Origin: Epiperipatus broadwayi
Taxonomy: Eukaryota; Onychophora; Udeonychophora; Euonychophora; Peripatidae
DNA length: 64,000 nt
Direction: 5' to 3'
Assembly: GCA_028023455.1 (NCBI GenBank)
Contig: JAQFVV010000030.1
Span: 9,266,876 to 9,330,875, forward strand
Shown: positions 37,914-48,071 of the stretch, in pieces
Layout: each line of letters starts with the position of its first letter
How positions within the stretch are numbered: position 1 is the first letter of the stretch
Made by a program: the position numbers and the translations under genes
Notes under the pieces: generated by a model
Databases searched by the model: none
What the model saw: only the letters and a program-made list of their open reading frames with translations
Told to the model about the DNA's origin: nothing

Positions 37914-38537
37914 TGTTGTGTTTGGTCTGGATTACCGACCCAACCACCAGTAAATAATGTAAAATAATACTGAAACAAGTATTACAATTAATATATTTAT
38001 TATTATGTACAAATATATACAATACAATATATACAAGTTAATATTTACAAATGCTGACTATTGGAGTTTAACGTAAACTCTGGGTTCTGCCTACCGCTTC
38101 CAGCCACACCTGATGGTTTGCCTCACAGGTAGGGTCTATGACTCTTCCAGTTGTACAAGACAGCTTGCCTCGAGCCAAGAGTGGTCTTAGCAGCATCCAG
38201 TCTCTGTGGGACTTGCCTAACTACATAGAATAAATAGCATAGTGCTATCAATGGGAATACTTGCTGCTGTTCAGGTTAGCAGAGCTTCCCTGGGAGACAA
38301 GTTAGACAGATGTTCTACCCTGATTCTCCCAAAAGGCTGACTATTTATAGCCAGATCCCTGACCTTATTGAAAACCTTTGGATTCAGCAAGCATCATTGC
38401 TTATTGGCCTGTAATAATCATTGGCTATATTGTTATCTATACATCAGCCTATTGGCCTGTGGCAAACAATGCTTAATCCAATCAGATAAGGAGGCATCTG
38501 GAATAGTCTACTTCTGAGAGAAGGGAGGACTATAACA
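37914..38537 (-). repeat. Solo LTR with 5-bp target duplication
   Basis: A 624-bp, GC-richer block starting TGTTG and ending AACA, flanked by identical GAAAC at 37909-37913 and 38538-38542. On the minus strand it carries two GGCCAATA boxes (near 38457 and 38405) and then a TATAAATA box near 38348, in the right order for a polymerase II promoter. I therefore place the sense direction on the minus strand. It has no coding part, as expected after recombination between two LTRs removes the interior. It could also be an unrecognised LTR-like terminal repeat, but ends, duplication and promoter agree. Confidence 0.8.
38341..38350 (-). promoter_or_regulatory. TATA box of solo LTR
   Basis: TATAAATA on the minus strand, about 55-110 bases downstream of two CCAAT boxes within the LTR. 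Confidence 0.5.
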
Positions 38538-38542
38538 GAAAC

Positions 38543-39165
38543 GAAACTCATCAATTGTTCTTTCTGTATATTTATAATAGTCTTCCACAAATGTCAAAGG
38601 TTATGAATTAATAATTTTTAATATATATTATTGAAGAAAATATTTTAAAATTACATTTCATATTTAAGAATCACAGTTGTTAACAGACAACAAACAATGA
38701 AAATAGTACACTGATAATGCTTTTTGCATTCAAAAGGGTACCTTCTTCTAAATGTAATCTCTGGGTCTTACATATAGAAAAAAAGACCTTTTTGAATATA
38801 CTATTTTCAATGGTCATTATTTATTAACATTTGACTGATTTTTCTAGTATGAAAATATAACAGATATTTCTATGTTTTAAAATATATATATTGATAATTT
38901 TAATAGATGTTGATGAAATATATATATTGATAATTTTAATAGATGTTGATGAAATATTATACACACATACATTGAAAGTATGACAGTCATTTCTATATAT
39001 TTACACAATAAATTTCAGCCATGATATAATTATGCAAACAACCAATTAAAACTGGCAATTGCCAATTAATACCACACTATCTAGTAATAGTACTTTTATT
39101 TGATTTATCTTTCAACTAAAAGTGGAGCTGCTTTTAGTTAATTGTCTCGATATTATGAGTTAAAG
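38543..39165. other. AT-rich stretch with a 40-bp tandem duplication
   Basis: The segment TTGATAATTTTAATAGATG with flanks is repeated once in tandem at about 38885-38955. Nothing else is recognised. Confidence 0.6.
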
Positions 39166-39166
39166 T

Positions 39167-39168
<2 letters not shown>

Positions 39169-39255
<87 letters not shown>
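39169..39255. repeat. (AT)n microsatellite with palindromic edges
   Basis: A long AT dinucleotide run with GTCAAATA and TATTTGAC edges, directly at the PLE end. PLE and LINE insertions often sit beside such runs. Confidence 0.8.
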
Positions 39256-39257
<2 letters not shown>

Positions 39258-39347
39258 ATTACAAGCATAAAGCTAAAATAGTCAATATAAAATCAAAACT
39301 ACCCCAAATCCAAAATTAAACCAGACCAGAATACAAATAATATAAAA

Positions 39348-39391
39348 ACACAACCTAAGGTTTCACTGCTACAAGCAGACTTCTCAAGTGT
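39348..39391 (-). ncRNA. Hammerhead-like motif in PLE 3' tail
   Basis: On the minus strand the order is ACAC, TTGAGAA, a stem with CTGC/GCAG, GAAA, ACC-TTA-GGT as stem III, and GTGT pairing back to ACAC. The first box differs from CUGANGA only at positions 3 and 8 (U and A). The base of stem II is damaged. Confidence 0.4.
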
Positions 39392-39425
39392 AAAGAACTA
39401 CAAAAACTACACAATATATATAATA

Positions 39426-40320
39426 TTAAAAACTACCCACAAATCCATTCACTTCCCATCCACCCTTAATATTACAAGAACTCTTAAATAAGTTAATTGC
39501 TTCAGAATAATAAATTTTCAATAATAAAGACTCTTTAATTCTTCTTTTGATTTCATTTCTCCCAAAGAAGACAACCTTTGCTTCATCAAAATCAATAGTG
39601 TGGCCTGTATCTTTTTCATGGACATACAAAGCAGAACTAAGATATCTATTTTTAACTCTACTTTTATGAACCTTTATTCTTTCATTTAAACTTAAACTAC
39701 TCTGACCTATGTAAACCTTCTTACAAATAAACAAGAAATAAAATATACTACACCAGGAATAGTCTTTCTATCAAAAACTTCTTTTGTATTATTTAATAAA
39801 TTATTCAATGTAACACCCCTTTTCCAAGCAATTTTCTTATTTCCAAACAATATACTATTTCTACACACAATTTTATAAGAAGACAATTTAAATGGCAAAG
39901 AAATAAAATCATATTTTTCTTTAACTTTTACATCCTTACAAATATTACTATTAAATAAAATACCTTTAACAAATTTATCAGAGTATCCAACACTCAAGTA
40001 ATCTTTATAAAATTGATATTTCTGAAACAAAGCAACCCCCCTAGAATTATTTAATTTAATATTTCTATGACAATAATTCCTTAAAGCAGCTACTTTATGA
40101 GATACAGACTGATAGCTATCAGGTTTAATTATAGATCTTAATTCTTTACTTTTAACTAAATGACTGCACAATAAACAATTTGTTTCTACATTTCTAATAA
40201 CCAAAAGATCTAAAAATTTTAACTTACCAAAATCTAACCCCCCTCCTTCTAACACAAATTTTATAGAAGGATCAAAACAATTAAACTCATTTACAAATTC
40301 CTCCAATTTATCATTCTCAA
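39426..40320 (-). pseudogene. PLE ORF: RT C-terminus plus GIY-YIG endonuclease (frameshifted)
   Basis: Frame 40320-39707 gives LEEFVNEFNCFDPSIKF, KLKFLDLLVIRN, YQSVSHKVAALRNYCHRN and TIPGVVYFISC. The last is the start of the GIY-YIG fold. After a one-base deletion in a T-run near 39727 the frame moves, and KVYIGQSSLSLNERIKVHK continues to a stop at 39426. VVYF and VYIGQ are the two strands of the GIY-YIG motif, and the arginine in LNERIKVH fits the catalytic position. In PLEs this nuclease makes the nick that primes insertion. The plus copy lacks this deletion. Confidence 0.8.
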
Positions 40321-40331
40321 CTACAAGTATA

Positions 40332-40755
40332 TTGTTTGGAAATAAGAAAATTGCTTGCAAAATGGGTGTTACATTGAATAATTTATTAAATAATACAAAA
40401 GAAGTTTTTGATAGAAAGACTATTCCTGGTGTAGTATATTTTATTCCTTGTTTATTTTGTATGAAGGTTTACATAGGTCAGAGTAGTTTAAGTTTAAATG
40501 AAAGAATAAAGGTTCATAAAAGTAGAGTTAAAAATAGATATCTTAGTTCTGCTTTGTATGTCCATGAAAAAGATACAGGCCACACTATTGATTTTGATGA
40601 AGCTAAGGTTGTCTTCTTTGAGGGAAATGAAATCAAAAGAAGAATTAAAGTCTTTATTATTGAAAATTTATTATTCTGAAGCAATTAACTTATTTAAGAG
40701 TTCTTTTAATATCAAGGGTGGATGGGAAGTGAATGGATTTGTGGGTAGTTTTTAA
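40332..40755 (+). pseudogene. PLE GIY-YIG endonuclease, frameshifted
   Basis: It reads TIPGVVYFIPCLFCMKVYIG and SLNERIKVHKSRVKNRY, then HEKDTGHTIDFDEAKVVFF. Unlike the minus copy it keeps the frame through VVYF...VYIG, but it has lost two bases in the AAAGAGTC segment near 40651. The last part (SEAINLFKSS, IKGGWEVNGFVGSF) therefore lies in another frame ending at 40755. Each copy thus carries a different disabling shift. Confidence 0.8.
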
Positions 40756-40789
40756 TATTATATATATTGTGTAGTTTTTATAGTTCTTT

Positions 40790-40833
40790 ACACTTGAGAA
40801 GTCTGCTTGTAGCAGTGAAACCTTAGGTTGTGT
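40790..40833 (+). ncRNA. Hammerhead-like motif in PLE 3' tail
   Basis: The same text and structure as the minus copy at 39348-39391: ACAC/GTGT stem I, TTGAGAA box, CTGC/GCAG stem II, GAAA, ACC/GGT stem III. The shared departure from CUGANGA at positions 3 and 8 is therefore ancestral to both copies. Confidence 0.4.
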
Positions 40834-41062
40834 TTTTATATTATTGTTTATGCTGGTCTGGTTTAATTTTGGATTTGGGGTAGTTTTGATATATATATAT
40901 ATATATATAGAATAACAAGTCAGATGTCACATGACTTATATATAGCTTGCACTTACAAATATGTAAAATTAAGAGCGTGCTAATAGCTCTAAACAAGCTT
41001 TTTTTTTTTAATGATAAATGCTACTACAAGAGAAGACATTCAAATCATTTTTATCTTGGATT

Positions 41063-41118
41063 GTCCCCATCCCCAGACTGGTTTCGACTTATGGGTCTCT
41101 TCAGTGAAGAGTTGGGAC
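41063..41118 (-). ncRNA. Type I hammerhead ribozyme candidate, family A
   Basis: On the minus strand the order is GTCCC, internal loop, CTCTTCA, CTGAAGA, GAC...GTC stem II, GAA, AC-CA-GT stem III, C, then TGGGGA, internal loop, GGGAC. The outer GTCCC/GGGAC and inner helices form a two-part stem I. CTGAAGA satisfies CUGANGA, and GTC is the usual cleavage triplet. Predicted cut between 41076 and 41075. Every core position fits. Confidence 0.75.
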
Positions 41119-41468
41119 ATTAGATTTAAAAAACCAACTCAAGCAAAGCATTTATCTAAAAGTTAGATCTGAAACTTTTAGACATCTACATGTCTTTAAA
41201 GTCAGCTCTCCAACTGAAAAAATCATATGGGCCTGAACTTAATTCAGATACTCCATATATTAGTAGGCTTAGCCATTTAATTTAGCCAAAGCCACAACAG
41301 CAAAATAATAATAGTAATAATAACAAGTCAGATGTCACATGACTTATATATAGCTTGCACTTACAAATATGTAAAATTAAGAGCGTGCTAATAGCTCTAA
41401 ACAAGCTTTTTTTTTAATGATAAATGCTACTACAAGAGAAGACATTCAAATCATTTTTATCTTGGATT

Positions 41469-41524
41469 GTCCCCATCCCCAGACCGATTTCGACCTATGG
41501 GTCTCTTCAGTGAGGAGTTGGGAC
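41469..41524 (-). ncRNA. Type I hammerhead ribozyme candidate, family A
   Basis: The same layout as the unit at 41063, with a full four-pair stem II (GACC-CATA-GGTC), GAAA, AT-CG-GT stem III and the GTC cleavage triplet at about 41482. It is the best-formed hammerhead in the window. The distance to the site in the next unit is about 406 bases, the length of the monomer that double cleavage would release. Confidence 0.78.
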
Positions 41525-41696
41525 ATTGGCTAAATTAAATGGCTAAGCCTACTAATATATGGAGTATCTGAATTAAGTTCAGGCCCATATGATTTTTTCA
41601 GTTGGAGAGCTGACTTTAAAGACATGTAGATGTCTAAAAGTTTCAGATCTAACTTTTAGATAAATGCTTTGCTTGAGTTGGTTTTTTAAATCTAAT

Positions 41697-41751
41697 GTCC
41701 CAACTCCTCACTGAAGAGACCCATGGGTCAAAATCGGTCTGGGGATGGGAC
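41697..41751 (+). ncRNA. Hammerhead motif, family A, second box mutated
   Basis: The same structure on the plus strand with stems kept, but the GAAA box reads AAAA, changing the essential G12 that acts as general base. Predicted inactive. Confidence 0.65.
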
Positions 41752-41839
41752 AATCCAAGATAAAAATGATTTGAATGTCTTCTCTTGTAGTAGCATTTAT
41801 CATTAAAAAAAAGAAGCTTGTTTAGAGCTATTAGCACGC

Positions 41840-41848
41840 TGTTAATTT

Positions 41849-41887
<39 letters not shown>

Positions 41888-42423
41888 TCACTATATTTTT
41901 ATTTTTCATATATATATATATATAGTGTGATAATTAAAAGAGTGCACATTTTAAAATTTTTTTCATGATTAAATAAATCTTTCTCATAGATTATATATAT
42001 TAATTAGATTACCTCTGATTATATATGTATACATCAAAAGTATAGCAGAAATTTCCATGTGTTTATCTAGATTTTCATTATACTGTCAATGTTTTTGTCT
42101 GTAACGTTCATGAATTTCTTCTGACATATATAACTCTTTATGGGAGAGATTTGTTTACTCATAATTTATATACATAAATACAAATGTTTGAATTTGGATT
42201 TATAATAGTCTAAATTATTAAGCTAAAAGCAGTTCAACTTTTAGTTTAAACATAAGCCAGACTAAAAAATATTATTTCAGTTTACAATTGCAATTTTTAA
42301 TTGGTTGTTTGCTTAATTATATTATACATGAAGTTTATTTAGATAAATCCACAAAAAATTCCATTAGACTTTTAATTTACATCCATAAAATCAATGGAAA
42401 TCTTTTAAGTAATATATATATAT
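41840..42423. other. (AT)n tracts and AT-rich stretch
   Basis: AT dinucleotide runs at about 41850-41885 and 41908-41924, with nothing else supported. Confidence 0.5.
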
Positions 42424-43791
42424 TGTAACATTTTTCTTTTTGCTAGGCCTCTACACGCTAATATAAACTGCGCGTGAGTTGATCAAGCTATGTCAAAAAA
42501 GAAGAAAGTTATATTTCTATTCTAAAAACATAGCTATATTTCCTGATCAACTCGGCCTATTAATTGTTGAGAATTGTGCTATCGACGAAATCAGCTTTCA
42601 ATTTATTTAATCTGGGCACCAGAATTCCTAAGAATTCGCTGAAATCGTCATATAACATCTCACAAATAAAAAAAATACTTTTAAACTAATCGGTATTACA
42701 TCATACCGTTACGAGAATTAATTTTTTTAAGATTATTATTCCTGGGCTTATTCAAACATATTGGCAAAGGTAAATTACATTTTTTAAATCTTATTAAACT
42801 ACTAATAGATTTAATAATAAAAAATAATAACTATTATTAATAACGCACAAATGAAAATTGGTATTGGAAATAATTTTATTCTAATAGACTAAAAAAATAT
42901 TTGAAATAAATTACTTAGAGAGAACACAACTCAGACGTGAATCAATTAATAAAAAACAATTTTACAATTACTGTTCATATCTAAATTTCTTCTAGAAATT
43001 TCCTTAAAAAAATTGAATGTCTCTTGTACAAGAAAATTAATGTCTCTATCGGGATTGTTTAAACATACTTTTAGAAATTGTTTGAAAACGTTTAATTTTG
43101 GTCACAATCAGGAGTAATGAAGTATAACTTACCGGTAAGTTTTGGGAATTCAGTAGTAGATAACTATGCATAGTTTTTTGGGTAGAATGAGCTCGGCCTT
43201 TTGGTTATTATTTGATCTTGTGGTCCATTCTCCTAGTCGGTCACGAAAGCTTTTCTGGTATACATCTTCAGGCATGATGTCTTCAGAAGCTCCGGTTCAC
43301 TCCGACATGCCGAATTACTTCAGCGTAGAGTGATCTTGGATATATTATTGTTATCCAAGACCAACTAGAGAAACCAACGAACAAGATGTCCTTCAAACTG
43401 ATCTCTGCCTTTTATACTCTCTAGAGGCCCAGTTTTCCGACTTCTGCGCATATCTTTTGTTTGTCAAAATATCCGTTGATAATCTTATATATTCTTTATA
43501 AAATTTATGTTACAAAGTCTCTATTTTTTTCAGCATAATTCTGCCATCTTTAATTAGTTGAAATATTTTTACTTTCTCTTATCTAGATTGGTAATTTGTG
43601 TCTTTTGTTCTCTCCAATTCTAACTTTTATTTCTAATTACATAAAAAAAAACCGAAAGAATAATTTAACTTTCATTGTACGTTATTTTTTTTTAAAAAAA
43701 AATTAGTCAAAAAAAAAATCTAAATTTACTTTTATTTTTTAGCTTCTACCAAATGCCAATATATTTGCAACGTATATAAATAAACGTTACA
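42424..43791 (-). repeat. Solo LTR candidate
   Basis: A 1.37-kb block beginning TGTAAC and ending GTTACA. ATAT on both sides could be a 4-bp duplication, but the flanks are AT repeats. On the minus strand it contains GAGTATAAAAGGCAGAG near 43407-43423, a good TATA box. No coding part is seen. Confidence 0.6.
43411..43420 (-). promoter_or_regulatory. TATA box in LTR candidate
   Basis: TATAAAAG on the minus strand in a GC-richer setting inside the LTR. It suggests minus-strand transcription from this LTR when it was active. Confidence 0.5.
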
Positions 43792-45556
43792 ATATATATA
43801 TATATATAATTAAATAACAATGCGTAATATAAATAAATGTAACAAATTTTCTTCAAGATGAAATAGTAATCTTTGCAATTCTTTTTGAAATTAATCAATA
43901 ATACTCAAAAGAATTTAAAGAAACGTATTTAACAATAAATAATTCATCATCATTAATTTAGTAACACTTTGAAAAACTTCTAAAAAATTTAATTCTCTTG
44001 GAATTTTCCAAAATATAAATATTGCAAATGATAAATTAAATTTTCTAAAATTTAATTGAATCTTTCATTTACAATAAACATGTAATTATTACATATGGTA
44101 AGTGCTCTGTAAAAATTATTATATATTTTAACAAAAATATTATTTAACACAAAATTAAAGGGACAACTATTAGCTTGTGTTAGGTGCTTAAAATATATTT
44201 TCTCTTGCAGAAATTAATGGCAAATTTATATTGTCAAAAAAAGTATTTTAGTGTTGATTCTAGTGGCATTATAAAAAAAAAAAAAAGTGAGTTTTTAAAA
44301 AACATATATATATATACAAGCTTTCTAATTTTTAGCTACTGAGCAATATTCACTGACAAGTATAACTTGCAACCCAACATTTAAAAATCACCATATCTTC
44401 TTTTATTGTAAACATACTAATAATGTGAGATTTAAAAGCACTCTAAGATTTTCAACTCAGCCAATTTATTTTTATATTTACATAAGTTTGACACTAGATT
44501 AATAATATCTATTTCAATGACTTCAGTTTTATAATCATCATATTATTTTCTCAGTTTATTTTTCAACATCTGCATTAGAAATACTATTAATTCACTGTAC
44601 TTACTCCATTTCAGTGATTCTATTATAAGTTTGAGTAATTAGAGAATAGTAAATAGTAATGCTATATTTAGATTGTTAAATTATTTTCTGTCTACTGGCC
44701 ATTTTTCATGAGAAATATAGATTGAGCTCTATCAACTAGGAACCTGTGATGACTCTATACGGAATTATTATTTCTGATGTAGATTTTGATAGTCAGTGGG
44801 TCGTACTGTGCTTTTAGTAATACAAACATAGCCATTTTCTGTTTAAAATAAGTTGCACTTAAATTAGCTGAAAGCATGCTACCATAAAGCAGATTCTACA
44901 AATTAACTTTATTTTATATTACTAACTCAGACTTATTATACACATAGGCGCAACACTGTTAATTGATTACAAAACCATTCTGGATTAATATTTTTGCAAG
45001 ATTAATAGATCATGTACTTATTATCTAATAATACAATTTTCCGTTACTTTTCCAATATTTTTAAAACATTTACATAATGTTAAATATAAATATTAAATAA
45101 CTATCAATTTTATTATGTATTAGATATATACTTACAATATATTCTGTATATTACACTTTATTCTTATGTTATTATAATATTTTTATAGCTATCAAAAATA
45201 TCTACATTAAATTTGTATAAATAGAATGTAACAGTTTTTATATAATTCACTACAAGCTAAGAGTCTATTATAGAGAAGACATAAAAAAATGCATTACTTA
45301 TTTAAATATGCTTTTCAACTACTGAATTATTTTCATCTTTGGCTAAGAATCCCACTCCTACCCCAATTGATTGTCCAATATTCAATAGTTATTTAGTTTG
45401 AACTAAGAATCATCTGAAAAAAATCCTAAGGTTGTTTGTAATCTAAAAAAAATTGAAATTTCATCTAATTTGGGTTTAAATTCTAGATCAGTGCTATAAT
45501 AATTAATTATTATTTCCTAAAACTATCCATATTTTCTCACTTAAACACATTTATAT
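43792..45556. other. AT-rich stretch between LTR candidates
   Basis: No supported gene or element. It does not look like the interior of an LTR element, since no gag or pol motif is seen. Confidence 0.5.
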
Positions 45557-47757
45557 TGTAACGATCCAGAGAAAGAGAGCTTACCGTGATCTGCACTACA
45601 GGGCGCCATCTAGGCATTTGAACCTAGAAAAAATTATAAAGTAGGCAGATACATAAGTCAAAAAAAAAAAAATTTTTTTTTTTTTTAAAATATTTTGGTT
45701 CCGGTCGTTAGCCCAAGTCACTAGCTCAGGAAGTAGCAGAGATTTAATAATATAATATCTTATCTAATTATATTTCAATATTAAAAAATAAATAAAATAA
45801 GCCACTGCCAGTAATTAACATACAAAAATTTATTTACGCACATATATATATAAGATTTAAAATTATTTTAGCATCAGTTTGCCTTTTGAAATTTAACTTA
45901 CATTTTTAACTTTGATTAGATTTTAATTTACATTTTAATTTCTATTATATTATAAGTTTACATTTTAATTAAGTTCGCACAGATGGAATTATAAAAATTT
46001 GTTTTAATAATGTTGAGTATAGATCAGTTACATAGATTACAATGGTTAAAAACATATCAAAATAAACATAAACGATCAAAATATAAAATCATTGATACTG
46101 ACAATTGCAGAGGGAAATTTATAAGTAACCCAATAGTATTCACCATAAGATACTTGCATTGTCATCAATAACTTAAAAGACATCCGAATAAATACATTTT
46201 AGATACTCACCGTAAGGTATCATTATTTATCGAATGTCTATATATTTTGATCAAATATGAAAACCCAAAACATACTCAACCGATAACCAATCCATGCAAG
46301 CGTCTATAAACAACTTAAATGTAATGCATTTTTATTTAGTGTCGAATATGAATAGACTACATAGATTTGCATTTGAAAATAAAACATTCTATCCCTATTT
46401 AACCTTAGGCTAAAGGTTCGCAGCCAAAACTGGCATCAATTTATCTGATATATCGATGCATTCAATGTAATACGAAATACGGCAGCACCAAAAAGTTAAG
46501 AGAAGAAATTGCCTCTTGTCAAATAGGAATATGACATCTGTCTGACAAGAAGAGCAATAAAAAAAAACTCCATAGAAAGGAACTGCATTCTCCATCTTAT
46601 AATTCCTTCCATAGGCAAACGGGTGAGTGTGGTGTATGAAACAATTCTGCCCGTAGCGAATCTGATATTACATCTACTAATCACACCAATATATCCCATC
46701 CATTGACCCAATTCAACTACGACACAAATAACCTAAGATTACCCTCCCCTAATATAACTTTACAAATCTATACAGCCATTCACGCCCGACTTAAGTTTGA
46801 CATTTATATAATTTACTTAACGGAAAACAGAAATCATAATAAAACTTAAAGAACAAAAAATAAATAAATGGAAATGATTTTAAATAAAAAAAATATCAAA
46901 TAACATTATTAATATTAATTTACATTGGTCAGATAGGATCCTATTTGTATTTTTTATATATGGAAAGTTTTTAATTTAATGTTCATAAATTATAAAGTTC
47001 TTACAGTTTTTTAAACAGTTCATCTTTATATGTTCCTTGCCGTTTGAACGTGAATTCCCACGCCGTCCTAAAAAGATTGGTATCCATTTAGCCGTTGTTT
47101 TATTTATTCATTCGGAGGTTTTTTAGTTTAGTTGGTCCTCAATGTAGAAAACGATAGTTCATTTCTCTTTCTTTCTTTGGCAAAACTGAAGGGATTGAAG
47201 AGTGCGTCTTTTCAATCCCTTCTCCTTCACTTCCACACTAACACATATCTGTCACATCAAAAATAATCCCTCATAATTAATAATTTCCAAACTTGTCTTT
47301 TTATATTAATTTGAAGGATTGAATTTACATTGTGTCATCGATGAGATGGTCTTTTCGCTGAGGTCCGATTCCATTGCTTTTCTCTTCATTGGCTATTAGT
47401 TTCTATTGTTTTCCTATCTGACTGATGCTTTTACATTTAAATGCCCAAGGCTAGTTTACATTTAACTAATTAAAACAATCATTTCCATTTCTGATTAATT
47501 AATGTGTTTTCCAAGATTAAAGATATATTTTTATCTCTAAATCTTTTTAAGTTTTTGTTTTTAAAATACCTTTCTATTTTTAATAAAGTTTTATTTTAAT
47601 AATTTTTCTTTTATCTGTGCAATTTATATATACGAGTTTAAGATGATATTTAATTTCAATTTTTAATTTTTAAAGAAAATTTTTAAATGCGAACTTCTTA
47701 TTTTAACTTCATGTTTAATAATAAAAAAACAATGTAACATCGTCTGTGCTCGTTACA
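45557..47757. repeat. Solo LTR candidate, 2.2 kb
   Basis: It starts TGTAACGATCC and ends GCTCGTTACA, with ATAT directly outside both ends. TGTAAC...GTTACA termini match those of the block at 42424, but the interiors do not align by eye. It includes a GC-richer stretch at about 46400-46800 and a perfect hairpin at 47188-47222. No reading frame looks like gag or pol. Confidence 0.55.
47188..47222. repeat. Perfect 12-bp inverted repeat
   Basis: GAAGGGATTGAA and TTCAATCCCTTC around an 11-base spacer, inside the LTR candidate. It could be a hairpin in LTR RNA. Confidence 0.7.
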
Positions 47758-47765
47758 ATATTGGT

Positions 47766-48071
47766 ACAACAATTTTTATTAGAAGTATATACTCTTATTC
47801 TTCTCCTTTACTTTCTTTGCATTTCTTCATATATTCATATATATTACTTATAATAACTTCTCTCATATATACTTTAATGCAAAAATTTTTTTTTACTAAA
47901 ACTTCTTTATATTTATTTTTTAAAAAGTAAAGAAAATTTGAGAAGCTCTGATGAAGACTGCTGGATAGTTGAAACTGTCAGGAAAATAAAGAAGTTTTAT
48001 TAATTTTTTTTTTTTGCATTAAAGTGTATATGAGAGAAGTTATTATAAGTAATATAGACAACAATTTTTAT
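47766..48071 (+). mobile_element. Foldback element with hammerhead-like core and 14-bp duplication
   Basis: The direct repeats ACAACAATTTTTAT at 47766-47779 and 48058-48071 flank a ~278-bp insert. Inside, about 47834-47912 and 47981-48056 are long inverted repeats (ACTTATAATAACTTCTCTC against GAGAGAAGTTATTATAAGT). The hairpin with CTGATGA and GAAA lies in the central spacer. A 14-bp duplication indicates target-primed insertion, and the inverted ends resemble the inverted PLE structures elsewhere in the window. Confidence 0.65.
47943..47985 (+). ncRNA. Hammerhead-like motif in foldback element
   Basis: An exact CTGATGA at 47948-47954, a stem of GACT with AGTT, GAAA at 47971-47974, then CTGTC and AGG. 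One extra base lies between the first box and stem II, and stems I and III are only two or three pairs, so it may be a relic. Confidence 0.35.

Larger units (their letters stand above)
39256..40327 (-). mobile_element. Penelope-like element 3' part, minus copy
   Basis: It encodes the end of a PLE reverse transcriptase and a GIY-YIG nuclease, followed by a 3' untranslated tail with a hammerhead-like hairpin. It joins head-to-head at about 40328 with a plus-strand copy that shares about 570 bp with it at very high identity. The 5' part with the catalytic RT core is absent. Confidence 0.8.
40328..40895 (+). mobile_element. Penelope-like element 3' part, plus copy
   Basis: A shorter copy of the same PLE, starting within the FGNKKIA segment of the ORF and running through GIY-YIG into the same 3' tail. 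It faces away from the minus copy, so the two form an inverted repeat of PLE ends. Confidence 0.8.
40911..41857. repeat. Family A ribozyme repeat array
   Basis: Two head-to-tail minus units (right ends at AACAAGTCAGATGTCACATG, near 40915 and 41322, unit about 406 bp) meet an inverted plus unit at about 41530. Each carries a hammerhead-like core, and none has a shared open frame. The array directly follows the inverted PLE pair. Confidence 0.8.

Noticed and set aside
41649-41909. 86-residue minus-strand frame
   Set aside because: It spans family A repeat and (AT)n sequence, including the ribozyme motif; not a protein.
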